A stretch of 64,000 nt of DNA from Trichomonas vaginalis G3 (GCF_026262505.1 NC_067206.1:37277896-37341895), one strand, 5' to 3'; positions 28,292 through 39,303 are shown, counted from the first letter of the stretch. The notes: generated from the sequence alone by a model not told the origin. A program made the numbers and translations.

Positions 28292-28509
28292 AATTCACAA
28301 TATTGTCGACTTTAAATTCAACTCATATAATTAATTGAATGAATTACGCAACCCGTTTTATTTTAGATACAATAAAAAGTATAGAATAGCCATAAAAAAT
28401 TGAGAGTTGCGAAAAAATAGCTTTGTGTGTAGAATAAGTGGAGAAGTTTAATTATTTTTTTAATCCTAATAAAACTCATCTTCGAAAATACCAGAAAAAG
28501 AATAGTATC

Positions 28510-30525
28510 TTATGTAAGAACATTATTTGCACCATGTGAAATGAGAACTTCAGCAATTTCTGTATTGTTTTCATTTACTGCAATATGAAGTGCAGTTTCT
28601 CCATCTTCATCTTTTTCATCGATATTCGCACCATGTGAAATGAGAACTTCGGCGACTTCTTTACTATTATTCAATGCTGCAATATGAAGTGCGGTTTTTC
28701 CATCTTCATCTTTTTCATCGATATTCGCACCATGTGAAATGAGAACTTCGGCGACTTCTTTACTATTACGCAATGCTGCTCTACGAAGTGCTGTTTCTCC
28801 GTCTTTATTTTTTTCATCGATATTCGCACCATGTGAAATGAGAACTTCGGCGACTTCTTTACTATTATTCAATGCTGCAATATGAAGTGGGGTTTCTCCA
28901 TCTTCATCTTTTTCATTGATATTCGCACCATGTGAAATGAAAACTTCGGCGACTTCTTTACTATTATTCAATGCTGCAATATGAAGTGCGGTTTTTCCAT
29001 CTTCATCTTTTTCATTGATATTCGCACCATGTGAAATGAGAACTTCGGCGACTTCTTTACTATTACGCAATGCTGCTCTACGAAGTGCTGTTTCTCCGTC
29101 TTTATTTTTTTCATCGATATTCGCACCATGTGAAATGAGAACTTCGGCGACTTCTTTACTATTATTCAATGCTGCAATATGAAGTGGGGTTTCTCCATCT
29201 TCATCTTTTTCATTGATATTCGCACCATGTGAAATGAAAACTTCGGCGACTTCTTTACTATTATTCAATGCTGCAATATGAAGTGCGGTTTTTCCATCTT
29301 CATCTTTTTCATTGATATTCGCACCATGTGAAATGAGAACTTCGGCGACTTCTTTACTATTATTCAATGCTGCAATATGAAGTGCAGTTTCTCCATCTTC
29401 ATCTTTTTCATTGATATTCGCACCATGTGAAATGAGAACTTCGGCGACTTCTTTACTATTATTCAATGCTGCAATATGAAGTGCGGTTTTTCCATCTTCA
29501 TCTTTTTCATTGATATTCGCACCATGTGAAATGAGAACTTCGGCGACTTCTTTACTATTATTCAATGCTGCTCTACGAAGTGCTGTTTCTCCGTCTTTAT
29601 TTTTTTCATCGATATTCGCACCATGTGAAAGAAAGTATTCCAAAAGGGATGGAATATTGAAAATTGATGAATAAACAAAGCATTTGTTTATATCATTAGT
29701 TTGATCGAAATTAACTAAAAAGGATTCAAGATTATCCCAAAGTCCACAATATTCTAAATTGATCTCTATATTGTATTCGTTCATCAAGAATGTAACAAAA
29801 TCAATGTTGTGAGAAACAATTGCATAAAACATGCATTCATCAGTTGGTGTTTGATATTTCAAACATTCACTCATGATCTCCGGATTTCCCCCTAAAAATG
29901 AAAATTCCAGACATAAATCAGTTATTTCGGATTTAAATTTCGATCTTAATAACTTGAAACAATCAACTGCTCCATGGTAACAACATAATTCAAGAAATGA
30001 ATATCCTTCGTAAGAAAATGGGTATAAATCGCTATTAAGTTTTTGATCTTTATCAAATCCATCTCGTTCTGTGAATATGATGAAATTTTCTTTGTCATTA
30101 TTCATAATTGCTTTGTATATTGTATTCTCTGTATGAATGTCCAGATTTTTAAGATCATCTTTTTCGAAGTCATCAGATTTGTTTAATTTGATTCCATATT
30201 CTTTATAAAATAAGAAGTTTGAAATAGTTGCAACTTCGTTGACCTCTTTGATTTGATATTCATCTGATATGAGTTTGGCAAGAGATAAATATGACTTTGC
30301 AGAGTGATTATTATACGGAACAAGATTTAAAATGCCCCGTATCATACTTTCTGGAGGATATTTATTTGAATCAATCAATTCTGTTTTGATCATTTTGTAA
30401 ATCGAGTTTAATTCTTCCTCTTTTTCCGTTTTTAACTGATATAACGCATTGTATATATCGATATAGTATTTGTAGTTACTTCGCAATTCGCCGTATTTGT
30501 TTGGATGAGCGTCTTGGTCGGACAT
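28510..30525 (-). CDS. Ankyrin-repeat protein with DUF3447-type N-terminus
   Basis: 671 residues. Residues 1-290 are the non-repetitive head typical of the large trichomonad family (MSDQDAHPNKYGELRSNYK). From about 294 to the end there are eleven full and one partial ankyrin repeats of 33 residues (SHGANI(N/D)EKDEDGKTALHIA). Repeats are almost the same, and a three-repeat block is duplicated (297-bp period). No signal peptide or membrane segment. Known role of ankyrin arrays: protein-protein binding; the specific partner is unknown. The start has an AT-rich leader. Expansion by unequal exchange or conversion is likely recent. Confidence 0.92.
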   Translation of the reverse strand: MSDQDAHPNKYGELRSNYKYYIDIYNALYQLKTEKEEELNSIYKMIKTELIDSNKYPPESMIRGILNLVPYNNHSAKSYLSLAKLISDEYQIKEVNEVATISNFLFYKEYGIKLNKSDDFEKDDLKNLDIHTENTIYKAIMNNDKENFIIFTERDGFDKDQKLNSDLYPFSYEGYSFLELCCYHGAVDCFKLLRSKFKSEITDLCLEFSFLGGNPEIMSECLKYQTPTDECMFYAIVSHNIDFVTFLMNEYNIEINLEYCGLWDNLESFLVNFDQTNDINKCFVYSSIFNIPSLLEYFLSHGANIDEKNKDGETALRRAALNNSKEVAEVLISHGANINEKDEDGKTALHIAALNNSKEVAEVLISHGANINEKDEDGETALHIAALNNSKEVAEVLISHGANINEKDEDGKTALHIAALNNSKEVAEVFISHGANINEKDEDGETPLHIAALNNSKEVAEVLISHGANIDEKNKDGETALRRAALRNSKEVAEVLISHGANINEKDEDGKTALHIAALNNSKEVAEVFISHGANINEKDEDGETPLHIAALNNSKEVAEVLISHGANIDEKNKDGETALRRAALRNSKEVAEVLISHGANIDEKDEDGKTALHIAALNNSKEVAEVLISHGANIDEKDEDGETALHIAVNENNTEIAEVLISHGANNVLT

Positions 30526-31481
30526 TAATAATTTTTATAGAGGACACATTTGCGTTTTAACATATAAATACCACTTAAATTTATTAGAAGAAAAAAAAAA
30601 TCATATGTTATACATAGTGAAAACAGTGACTGCAAAGATTTCTGATGTAATTTATGAATTTTGATTAAATATATTGATGAGAAACGGCATGATAACAACA
30701 TTAAAGTCTAGAGTAATAGGATTGTCATCCGGATGCTTATATTATTCAAGATTTATATATTCCAGCCACTCTAAATCAACTGATTCTTTGAAATTAGATA
30801 ATATGTCATTAATAGAAATATTATTTATTTTCCAAAAGGTACTTTTTACAAAAAAAAAAATCTAGTTTTGAGGTAGGATTAATATATGGTTCATATGGAA
30901 AAAGCGATACTATTATTGGAATCTTTCAAATAGTATTTCATATTCAAAATCAAGCTTTCGATTCATGATTTATATCTAGATATACTGGAGAGAGTCATAT
31001 CTGAATACCAAATTTACATATCAGAAATATTAAAACATATATTTGTTCAAACACATGTTCCTGAAGAATCCCATAACCCTGAAAACGTTCTTTAAAGACC
31101 ATTTTTATTCATAAAGAGCGCCGATGAGTTTGCTCATATCAAAGAAATCATACTCGCTTATCCAGTTCTAAAAGTAGCTTATAAAAGTCTATAAATGTTA
31201 ACCTTCGCCATTTCTCAGGAAGGATCGAGAATATTTGCAAGTAAAAAGATGGTTTTGTTAAACACATTTCATATTAATTATACAACGATTCATTCATGCA
31301 TCAATGCAGAGAAATCTCGGAAATATTATTTCAAATTCGAAATAAATAAAATCTTAAAAGTAAGGGAAACCAATATTAAGAAGTTTTTCATAAAACAACA
31401 ATGTATTTATTTTAAAACAAATATGAATCAAATTATATAACGCATAACTTGCTTAATAATTCTAAATATATATATTGTGTG
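30526..31481. other. Host intergenic region
   Basis: About 950 bp between two leftward genes. It holds only short, low-complexity frames; an 81-codon frame at 31195-31440 has no visible domain and biased composition. It probably contains the promoter of the ankyrin gene and the 3' flank of the Myb gene. Confidence 0.5.
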
Positions 31482-33263
31482 TTATTTCTCCTCAGTATCA
31501 GAATCTAAACCTCTTGGTGGTTTAGTATTCGGGTCTAATAATCCTTTTTTAATTAAACTTTTCTTCAGTTTTGTCGACCAATGCAACTGTATTGCTACAG
31601 CAGTTCTATCAGGGAATATCTTTTGATATCTTCCCCAGTCATTTCCGTAAATTTTCCACTTTTCGAAAAGAATCTTGTCCATTTCTGTTGTCCAGCTTCT
31701 AGCGCTCTTAGATCTTCTCCTTCTACCTCTTCTGGAGTCTTCTGGTTGTGCATCGCTACTATCACTGCTGTCATTATCTTCTTCATCTGTTTCTTCTTCG
31801 TTGCTTTCGTTATCGGAACCATCATTCTTCTTCTTTTCAGCTTTCTTCTCTTCCTCGCCGTACGGATTTTCCTTCTGCCTCATGTGTGAATAAGCTCTGG
31901 AATTCTTAGATCTGAGCATTTCTTCTGTAAGCTTTCCTTCACTAATGTAGCGTGGTTTGACAACAGTATTCCATCTAACAGCAAGTTCTGTCATATCTCT
32001 ACCTTGTAATGATGTAGAGATTTGGCCCCAATCGTTTCCAAAATTCATCCATGCGTTAAAAAGATTTTCATCGTCTTCTTCGGTCCAAACTGTTATTTCT
32101 TTCTTTGGTTTTCTGCCTGGTCGTTTTCTTACGGGCTCAATTTCTTGTTTCTGTTCTTCTTTCGGAGAATCTGAATTTGATGAATCAGATTTACTATTGT
32201 TATTGTTATCAGAAGCATCATTTGATGAATTAGATGATTCTTCTTCATTGCTTGATGACGAACTCGTTGTATCATCTATCATTTTTCTCTTAGATCTGCG
32301 AGATCTCCCTGAAGTCCTTCGAACTGGCTTTGTATCGCTAGTGCTTGAAGCAAGATCAATAGCAATTGGTGCACGAACTTTCATCCTAACGAGATCGTTG
32401 TAAGTTAATCTTCCTGATTGAATCATTTTTTGTCGGAGAGAAGCATTCCAATGCAATGAAACGGCTGCTTTCGTACGTCCTGGGAAGTATTTGAGGATCC
32501 TGGTCCAGTCGCTGCCATACTTCATCCATTTTGAATATAATAATTCATCTTGTTCTGGAGTCCAATGAGTTGCATACGTTGGATTTGAATCCGGATCGAC
32601 CTTCTCCTTCTTGTGGGATTTCTTTCGGCCTCTAGAATATGAGTCATCATCACTTGATTCAGCGGAATCGGATTCAGATTCGTCTGTTTTGGCAGTATTG
32701 TTTCGTTTTTCGGTATTTTCTTCTGCAGCCTCTTCTTCTACCTCATCTTCATCTGGTTTAAGACGTCCTTCTAATTCTTCAATCGTAACTCCGCAAAGTA
32801 ATGCAATTGCAGCCTTAACATCATACTTAGTATACCGTAAAGCGTGTTTTGCAAACTTGTGCGGAAATCCCATGTTTTGTATATAGATAATACTTGATTC
32901 GAAAGATTCAGGATCATTTTTATATTTCCTATGTACAATTGAGTTGGATTCCGAATAGTATGGAAAGCTTGATGATGAATACATTGTATCCTCAAATGGG
33001 AAGATATTTTCGTATTTTAACAAATCTTCGCTAGAATCGTTATTTGTTGAAATTAAACATTTGATTAGTCGTGATTCGGCATTTATGACGCCATTGATAT
33101 TATCATCATCGTTCAGCTTCTTCTCATTAAATTGTAATTCTAAATTATCTATCGGTACATCTATTAATGATGAAATACGCTCTTTTACATCATGTACTGT
33201 TGTGTTCTCCTGGATATCGACATTTTTTCGATCTTTACCATCTATCTCCACTTCAACAAACAT
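31482..33263 (-). CDS. Ubl-UBA protein with three Myb/SANT domains
   Basis: 593 residues. Residues 1-72: ubiquitin-like fold (MFVEVEIDGKDRKNVDIQEN). Residues 119-158: UBA-like (IIYIQNMGFPHKFAKHAL, then DVKAAIALLCG). Myb/SANT domains lie at about 232-275 (HWTPEQDELLYSKWMKYGSD), 390-433 (VWTEEDDENLFNAWMNFGND) and 521-565 (SWTTEMDKILFEKWKIYGND), separated by long acidic/serine linkers and a basic patch (RRTSGRSRRSKRKM). The mix suggests a nuclear DNA- or chromatin-binding factor linked to ubiquitin or proteasome handling. Trichomonads have many Myb proteins; this combination is unusual. Start: the first ATG, at the beginning of the Ubl fold. Confidence 0.88.
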   Translation of the reverse strand: MFVEVEIDGKDRKNVDIQENTTVHDVKERISSLIDVPIDNLELQFNEKKLNDDDNINGVINAESRLIKCLISTNNDSSEDLLKYENIFPFEDTMYSSSSFPYYSESNSIVHRKYKNDPESFESSIIYIQNMGFPHKFAKHALRYTKYDVKAAIALLCGVTIEELEGRLKPDEDEVEEEAAEENTEKRNNTAKTDESESDSAESSDDDSYSRGRKKSHKKEKVDPDSNPTYATHWTPEQDELLYSKWMKYGSDWTRILKYFPGRTKAAVSLHWNASLRQKMIQSGRLTYNDLVRMKVRAPIAIDLASSTSDTKPVRRTSGRSRRSKRKMIDDTTSSSSSNEEESSNSSNDASDNNNNSKSDSSNSDSPKEEQKQEIEPVRKRPGRKPKKEITVWTEEDDENLFNAWMNFGNDWGQISTSLQGRDMTELAVRWNTVVKPRYISEGKLTEEMLRSKNSRAYSHMRQKENPYGEEEKKAEKKKNDGSDNESNEEETDEEDNDSSDSSDAQPEDSRRGRRRRSKSARSWTTEMDKILFEKWKIYGNDWGRYQKIFPDRTAVAIQLHWSTKLKKSLIKKGLLDPNTKPPRGLDSDTEEK

Positions 33264-34424
33264 GATTTAAAATCTATCGTACTATTCAAAATTTGAATAC
33301 CACTGGCTACATCTCATTTCTTTTTTAATCATAGACTAATAAACGTATGTAAATGCTATGTGCATAAATTTTGTATGAAATCTTATGAAAGATAAACTCA
33401 TCATGACATTTTGCAAAGAAAGAAAAGAATCAGAATGGACTGATTACACTCATAAATTTATTTGACTATGCTTCTAGTTATAGAATAAACAGAGTGGATT
33501 TATATACATGAGAGAATGATATTCCAAATCAAATAATTATGCATGACACGTTGTATTTTTCTTTGAAAGAGACGATTTTATAAAGAGTATAGAACAAATT
33601 GGTCTAGGGGTTACCGTTTACATAATATTGCAGCTCAAAATTCTGTGAATTAACAGAGATGTTGACAGGAGCTTTTTTTGTAAAATAAACGGTCGTTAAA
33701 CGAGATTTTATTTTAAACGTGCACTTTTTGTGTAAACTTTCTGAATCTCCATCCAAAAGCTTGCAAATAGCAATGAACTGAAACAACCTAATGCCTAATT
33801 TTACATAGAATCCATCAGTGTAATAGATTAAATCAGTTAAATGGTTTTAAATTAAAATTATTTATCTCAATAGTCACAAAAGACAAAGAAATTCTATTAG
33901 AAATTGCTCTTTTTCTCTTCTTAGGGATAATTAGCTGAATTTGGTTTGATAAACTAGTTAATCATCTGTTTTTGTGATTCCATCTCAAAAAAATAATCAC
34001 TTTTTGATTTCAATTGTGTATAGCCAAGCTATGTTTTCTGAGTTGAAACAATATCTTGAATCCGAAGGATGAATATTCATATCAAGTATTAGAATTGCTC
34101 TAGATTTGATTTTTTTTACTTCAAATTTATTTAGTAAACGGAGTAACTTATATATATGCAGCAATACTGCTTGTCATATTGTAGATATTTAGAGTATTTC
34201 TTGATATGTTATAGAATCACAGTAAATCCAAAAATGAGAGCAAAGAAATGAGATTTAGCAGCTGCCTGTTAATTTCATACTGCTAGTAGTATTCATAGAA
34301 ACTGAAATGATAAGGTAAATTAATCTCATTTTCAGATAACGATACGCATCAAAAGTGCCATCGCGTTTTTTATAAAATCCTATCGTTAGAAAGATTTCAA
34401 TACAGAACTTCACTTTTCGAAGGA
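33264..34424. other. Host intergenic region between divergent genes
   Basis: About 1.16 kb, AT-rich, with no domain-bearing frame on either strand. It must hold the promoters of the Myb gene (leftward) and the sigma-adaptin gene (rightward). I see no repeats or RNA genes. Confidence 0.5.
34410..34417 (+). promoter_or_regulatory. Trichomonad initiator (TCACTTTT)
   Basis: TCACTTTT lies 13 bases upstream of the sigma-adaptin ATG. It fits the known T. vaginalis Inr pattern TCA(C/T)(T/A), in which the A is the first transcribed base, giving a very short 5' leader. Confidence 0.75.
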
Positions 34425-34853
34425 ATGATTCGCTTTTTCTTAGTCTTCAACAGGCAAGGTGCCGTCCGTCTCGTTAAATGGTACACCCCATACTCAACAG
34501 CTGAGAAGGAAAAGCTTAAAACAGATATTCATCGTCTTGTTTGCCGCCGTGCTTCAAACTTAACTAATGTCCTCGAATACAAGAACTACAAAATTATCTA
34601 CCGCCCATACGCAGCTCTTTTCATGTGCATGTGCGTTGATGCAAATGATAATGAGTTTGCTATTCTCGAAACCATCCATCTTTTCGTAGAAGTCATGGAC
34701 CAATATTTCGGAAAGGTCCGTGAGTTAGATTTGCTCCTGCAATTCCATAAAGTTTACGCAATTCTTGATGAATTTATTGTTGCTGGTGAAGTTGGCGAAT
34801 GCAACAAGCAAACCATTGTCGACCGCATGAAGATGCTTGACGACCTTAGCTAA
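34425..34853 (+). CDS. AP-2 complex sigma subunit
   Basis: 142 residues, the full family length. It starts MIRFFLVFNRQGAVRLVKWY, with EYKNYKIIYRPYAALFMCMC, VDANDNEFAILETIHLFVEV and LDEFIVAGEVGE in the expected order for clathrin-adaptor small chains. MIRF, the CVDANDN block and IHLFVEVM favour AP-2 sigma over AP-1 sigma, though a dual-role sigma is possible in protists. Role: part of the AP core that recognises dileucine cargo signals at clathrin-coated membranes. Strong, slightly GC-richer codon use suggests a well-expressed housekeeping gene. Confidence 0.92.
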   Translation: MIRFFLVFNRQGAVRLVKWYTPYSTAEKEKLKTDIHRLVCRRASNLTNVLEYKNYKIIYRPYAALFMCMCVDANDNEFAILETIHLFVEVMDQYFGKVRELDLLLQFHKVYAILDEFIVAGEVGECNKQTIVDRMKMLDDLS

Positions 34854-35295
34854 AGTTGTAATTAAACGAAAAATATAATTAGATTTCTATGAATTTAAAA
34901 TATTTAAGAGATATTTGTTCCCCCAATACGTATTAAGGTTACTCATATTAAAAATCTACTAAAAATTATAATATTTCTACTTTTTATTGATCGGAATTTT
35001 ATATTTTTCATTTTATGTATTTTAAACATATGATGTGATGCTTCCTACTCCTAATTCCAAACAATCAAAGTCGACAGAATAGTCTATTCGCTATAATTCC
35101 AAAAAAAAATATTTGAAAGATTTTATAGAAGCATATATATTGCATTGAGGATAATACTTATTTTTAACCACCAAACCATATACTGAGCTCTCACTAGTCA
35201 ATATTGATTACACTAAATGTCTGAAGTGTCTCTTATAGGCGCTGCACGCCCATACGGGTCAAAAATCTTTGTAAAATCTTTTGAAATAAAAAGAT
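34854..35295 (+). other. Intergenic region between two host genes
   Basis: About 440 bp of AT-rich DNA, presumably the 3' end of the sigma-adaptin transcript and the promoter of the karyopherin gene. A small GGCG/CGCC fold lies at about 35241-35253. I see no gene. Confidence 0.5.
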
Positions 35296-38200
35296 ATGAG
35301 TTCTCCAAAAGATACATTACTTCATTGCTATCATCTACTTGAAACAGGTGGAGAAGGAGTTAATGAAGTTACTCCTATAATTCTCGAAATTTATTCCAAT
35401 CCAGAAAATATTAGTATTTTATTTGAATTAAATCTACAAAGTGAAAGCAAATACGTACAAAAAATATCTGTCATTGGCATCAAAAACATAATTAAAGAAC
35501 TTTTTAACGCAAATAAAGAAATTCCTGCTGATTTGTTAAATTATCTTAAATCAATCGCTATACAAGGACTTCAAAGTGAAGTCTCTGAAGAGTCTAAGAA
35601 ATGGTATATCTTTATTTCAACAATGTTGCTTTCAAAACTCATTCCTTCACCAGGATTTCCTGAATTAATCGAAGTTGCCTCTAATTTCATACAAGATCCT
35701 CTTCAAATTCAAACAGGTCTACTTTTATGGTCAAATATCAACAAAGAACTCAGTGCTGATCAAATGTCAGAATTTGTACCGGGATTAATGCAAGCAATTA
35801 CAGTTTCTCTACGTGTTGATGATAGACCTAACGTAAGAATTCTTGGCTTAGGCTTATTCCTCAGTTTACTCGAGCGTCAATGCGATATTGAGATTTTCAA
35901 GACAAATCAAGAATTCCATGCAGCTCTTCAAGCTGAATACGAACGTGCCATCATTGGTGGTGCTTCAGAAGATGAAAGATCGCAAACTACGGAAACAATT
36001 GCTTATATGATCAGATCTGAAGAAGGATTTGAAGTTTTAGAGCCATCATTCAAACAAATATACCATATTACATTCCAGACATTCTTTGATGACCAATTTT
36101 CCTGGAAAATCCGCTTAGATTGTCTTTGTGTCTTAAATGCCGTCATTGACCACAATCCGAAGCTTGCAGAATCCTTCCTTGAAGATCTTATCCCCACTGC
36201 CATCAATCTTACTGTCGAACAATGCAATCAGGAAGGAAGAGAAAATTTCCAACCTCATTTCACTGATGTCTTATTTACAATCCTTGCATCAGAGGAAGAC
36301 ATTGCTCCAGACCTTATCGCCGAGATCCTGGCCAACGCGCAAGAAACTTTGGAGTCAAATTCTCCTGATATCGTATTAGTTCAAGTTTTAGTCCAAATCT
36401 TCGCCTATTTATCAGACGGTGCCAGATCTCTTTTGGCAGAGTTCGCTCCGGACATTTTGAACGATGTTTTCTTCAAATGTCTTGAAATTGAAGATGAAAG
36501 TATAATTTCAGCAACATGCGTTACAATGTCAGACATTTCGGAGACATCACCATCATTCTTCAACGGATTTATCGATCAAATCACAACTTATTTGATAAAT
36601 CTCCACGAAAACGAAGAATCTCTTAAAACATTGCAAGCAATCCTTCAAAACAGCGACGAATCGCCAAGTGATGTTCCACAAGTTGTCTACGCATTGATAC
36701 AACTCATCCAAACCATGTTTGAACAAGGACAAGATTTATCATATTATATCTCTGTCATTTCCCAGCTGATTTCGAAATACAATGGTGACCAAGGCAATCT
36801 ATACAATGATATAAGGGATATTATCATTGCTATCATCAAAAACGGCGATTGTTTCGGTCCATGTTTTGAATTATTCTCTTATTTATGTAAAATGAATCCA
36901 AACTTGGCTTCAAATGACATCCAAGACTTTCTTCAGACAATGGTTGATTGCGTTACCCCTGATAGCATCGATTTGGCCCAATCAGTATCGATTGCTTTGA
37001 GAAACATCGCAATAACTATGCCAGAAACTTTGGAAAATTTCATTCCTCAGTTATCTGAATCATTAATTCCATTCATCGCTTCGGATATAACAGGAAACAC
37101 TTTATTAACTGATGATGAGAAGGCCCGGGAGAATGAATCCAAGTCTTCACAAGTACAAGGCTGTATCTTGGTTTGTTTGGCCGCATTCATTACAGCATCA
37201 CCGATTAAAATCCCCTCAAATATTGTTGAAGAAATAATCAACATGATATGTAATTGGGTGACTGATGAAGATGAACAGAAACAATCCTTTGCATGCGATG
37301 CAATCAATGACATTGCTCCTGGTCTTTCTGTTCTTCAAATTAACCCTGAACAGATAATTTCCAGTTTATACGCGTCAATTGATAATTCCACTGATATTGA
37401 CATTTGTTCGAGTCTTCTTTCATCATTAGCTGTTGTTATAGCTAATTGCGGACAATACGTAAATGATGAAAGAGTCTCACAATTGTTCAATTTCATTTTA
37501 GACGTGATTTCATCTAAAAACAAAAACTTTTTGGATGAAAAAGATGTAATTGACAAAGAAATCGCTTCTCCTTTCTTCTATTTCTTCAAATGCTTTGTTA
37601 TTGGAGGTCTCGCACAAAGATGCAATGCAGAGATAATGTCTTTGGTACAGCCTCTTCTTGATATCGTTGAAAATCAATACGACATCAACAAAATTTTGTC
37701 AATTTTGGCTATCGCGAGATTGTCTTTTGTTTTTGTTGATAATTTCAATGATATAATACCAGATGTCATCAGAAGATTGAAGTATATAATGGAGAATGCA
37801 AGGACATTGACAGCAGACATGAAAGGAAACTGTTACGCGATTGTTGCTATATTTAGTTCATTGAATGTCAATTTCTTCGGTGAAGAAGAGTTGTCTTTCT
37901 TCGTGAATATGATGAATAATGATGTAAATAGTACACAAACAATGATATCGTCTAATGCTTGTTTGGCAATGGTTTGTATCGCTGCAAATGGAATAGAAAT
38001 TGATCAAAATGTTCTTAAAGTTTGTTTGAGTAAAATGCCGCCGCCATGTGATGAAGAAGACGTGATTTTCTTCGCAAAGGCTGCAACAAACTTACAGAAT
38101 ATTGATAATTCATTGCTCCAGAAGTCGTCTGTTTCTGTCTTCGGTTCTTCTCCATTTATTATTAATTTAATTAGTCCTGAAATTCTTTCTAATCTTCTTG

Positions 38201-38298
38201 AAATTGCCAAAACACTCAGTAACGAGTATGTTGTTCAGTTGTTGGGTGGTGATGAGGCTTCTATATCAAGATTTAGAAAGAATGTTCAGCAACAATAG
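35296..38298 (+). CDS. Importin-beta-family karyopherin (importin-4/5-like)
   Basis: 1000 residues, built throughout of helical HEAT-type pairs. Leu/Ile spacing and length fit importin-4/5 (Kap121/123-type) receptors. Recognisable parts include LNLQSESKYVQKISVIGIKN near the N-terminus, DDRPNVRILGLGLFLSLLE near 175 and a central NIVEEIINMICNWVTDEDEQ helix pair. Role: Ran-dependent transport of cargo such as ribosomal proteins or histones through the nuclear pore. Acidic overall, with no membrane segment. The precise subtype needs a tree; exportins are less likely by repeat layout. Confidence 0.82.
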   Translation: MSSPKDTLLHCYHLLETGGEGVNEVTPIILEIYSNPENISILFELNLQSESKYVQKISVIGIKNIIKELFNANKEIPADLLNYLKSIAIQGLQSEVSEESKKWYIFISTMLLSKLIPSPGFPELIEVASNFIQDPLQIQTGLLLWSNINKELSADQMSEFVPGLMQAITVSLRVDDRPNVRILGLGLFLSLLERQCDIEIFKTNQEFHAALQAEYERAIIGGASEDERSQTTETIAYMIRSEEGFEVLEPSFKQIYHITFQTFFDDQFSWKIRLDCLCVLNAVIDHNPKLAESFLEDLIPTAINLTVEQCNQEGRENFQPHFTDVLFTILASEEDIAPDLIAEILANAQETLESNSPDIVLVQVLVQIFAYLSDGARSLLAEFAPDILNDVFFKCLEIEDESIISATCVTMSDISETSPSFFNGFIDQITTYLINLHENEESLKTLQAILQNSDESPSDVPQVVYALIQLIQTMFEQGQDLSYYISVISQLISKYNGDQGNLYNDIRDIIIAIIKNGDCFGPCFELFSYLCKMNPNLASNDIQDFLQTMVDCVTPDSIDLAQSVSIALRNIAITMPETLENFIPQLSESLIPFIASDITGNTLLTDDEKARENESKSSQVQGCILVCLAAFITASPIKIPSNIVEEIINMICNWVTDEDEQKQSFACDAINDIAPGLSVLQINPEQIISSLYASIDNSTDIDICSSLLSSLAVVIANCGQYVNDERVSQLFNFILDVISSKNKNFLDEKDVIDKEIASPFFYFFKCFVIGGLAQRCNAEIMSLVQPLLDIVENQYDINKILSILAIARLSFVFVDNFNDIIPDVIRRLKYIMENARTLTADMKGNCYAIVAIFSSLNVNFFGEEELSFFVNMMNNDVNSTQTMISSNACLAMVCIAANGIEIDQNVLKVCLSKMPPPCDEEDVIFFAKAATNLQNIDNSLLQKSSVSVFGSSPFIINLISPEILSNLLEIAKTLSNEYVVQLLGGDEASISRFRKNVQQQ

Positions 38299-38663
38299 AG
38301 TATTTATATATATATATTTATTTGAATAAATATTTTTTTAGAGATTATCTTAATTTATAGTTCTCGAACAAGCGATTTTTTTGGACCCACATAAGAGTTT
38401 TATCCTTTTTCTATAATCATCAAAATGAGTGTCTAATTTCTGAGAATATTGTTGTATATCCTAAATAAATTGTGGATAAATGTGTATAATGAGAGAGTAA
38501 GTTCTTCCATTATGTACATATATCTTTTCAGTTTGTAAATTTGATGAATTATACCTCATTTTATTAGGAATTGAAAAAGTGCTATTTAGAGATATTTTTA
38601 GCTGTATTGGAGTGGGAAAGAGAATTGTATCTTTACTTTTGTATCGAAATGACTCTATTGTAA
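38299..38663. other. Host 3' flank of the karyopherin gene
   Basis: About 365 bp, AT-rich, with a short TATATA run right after the stop codon. It ends where the outer DDE transposon begins. I see no gene. Confidence 0.5.
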
Positions 38664-39283
38664 TAAACAGAAATTCATCAAAAGTGACAGCTCTCAATTT
38701 TTTGACATTTGTAAATTCTAAATTGAATGAGAAAAATGAAATAATACTAAGCATAATACAATATTCTAGATTTAATTATAATTAGGAAAAAGTTAGTTTT
38801 GAGAGTACTTTTCATAGGCAGATAGAATGAAATCTTCTGAAAAATAATATCACATAAACTCATATTATTTTCTAATATATAACTATTTTATATAAAAATC
38901 AAATTCAATGATCTTAAAAGCGAAGGATAAACCTCAAAATTTACGAATATAATGAGTGGGAATATAATGCTTATCTATCATAAAACCATATGAAATATTA
39001 ATTTTTGCTTTACGCCTAATTTTTGACGACAATTAGCAAAAAATGTTAAATGTTAACACTCAGTCCATTTGAATATGAAAAATAAAATTGACTTTGATTA
39101 AATGTTTTTATTTATCATGCAATTCTTCTTGCGACCAAAGATTTGAATAAAAGTTCAAAAAAAAAGATAGCTTAAAAAATAATATACGGTAGTGTTTACT
39201 AATAGATGAATAGTATATAAATTCTATTAAAATGGATTTGATCCAAAAAAATATATAAAATTTGATCATAAATAAAATTGTTT
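38664..39283. repeat. Left inverted repeat of the DDE transposon
   Basis: Pairs with 61561-62170. The outer 26 bp and the inner about 450 bp match well. The segment 38690-38829 has no counterpart in the other arm, suggesting replacement or independent insertions. Confidence 0.75.
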
Positions 39284-39303
39284 AGTAGTCATTTAAAATG
39301 ATG

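Noticed and set aside
31195-31440. 81-codon frame in the gap before the Myb gene
   Set aside because: No domain, AT-driven composition and no initiator; cannot be supported.
31581-33270. Several plus-strand frames rich in Ser/Leu opposite the Myb gene
   Set aside because: They are antisense to acidic/serine linkers, hence the low-complexity SSS/LLL runs.
33604-33786. 60-codon frame, and a GGTCTAGGGGTTA string resembling part of a tRNA
   Set aside because: No B box or cloverleaf partner, and the frame has no features.
34425-34853. AP-1 sigma as the better name
   Set aside because: MIRF start, CVDANDN and IHLFVEV fit AP-2 sigma better; AP-1 sigma usually has a different strand after YKRYASLYF.
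36003-38210. Minus-strand frames within the karyopherin gene
   Set aside because: Antisense shadows, with no motifs.
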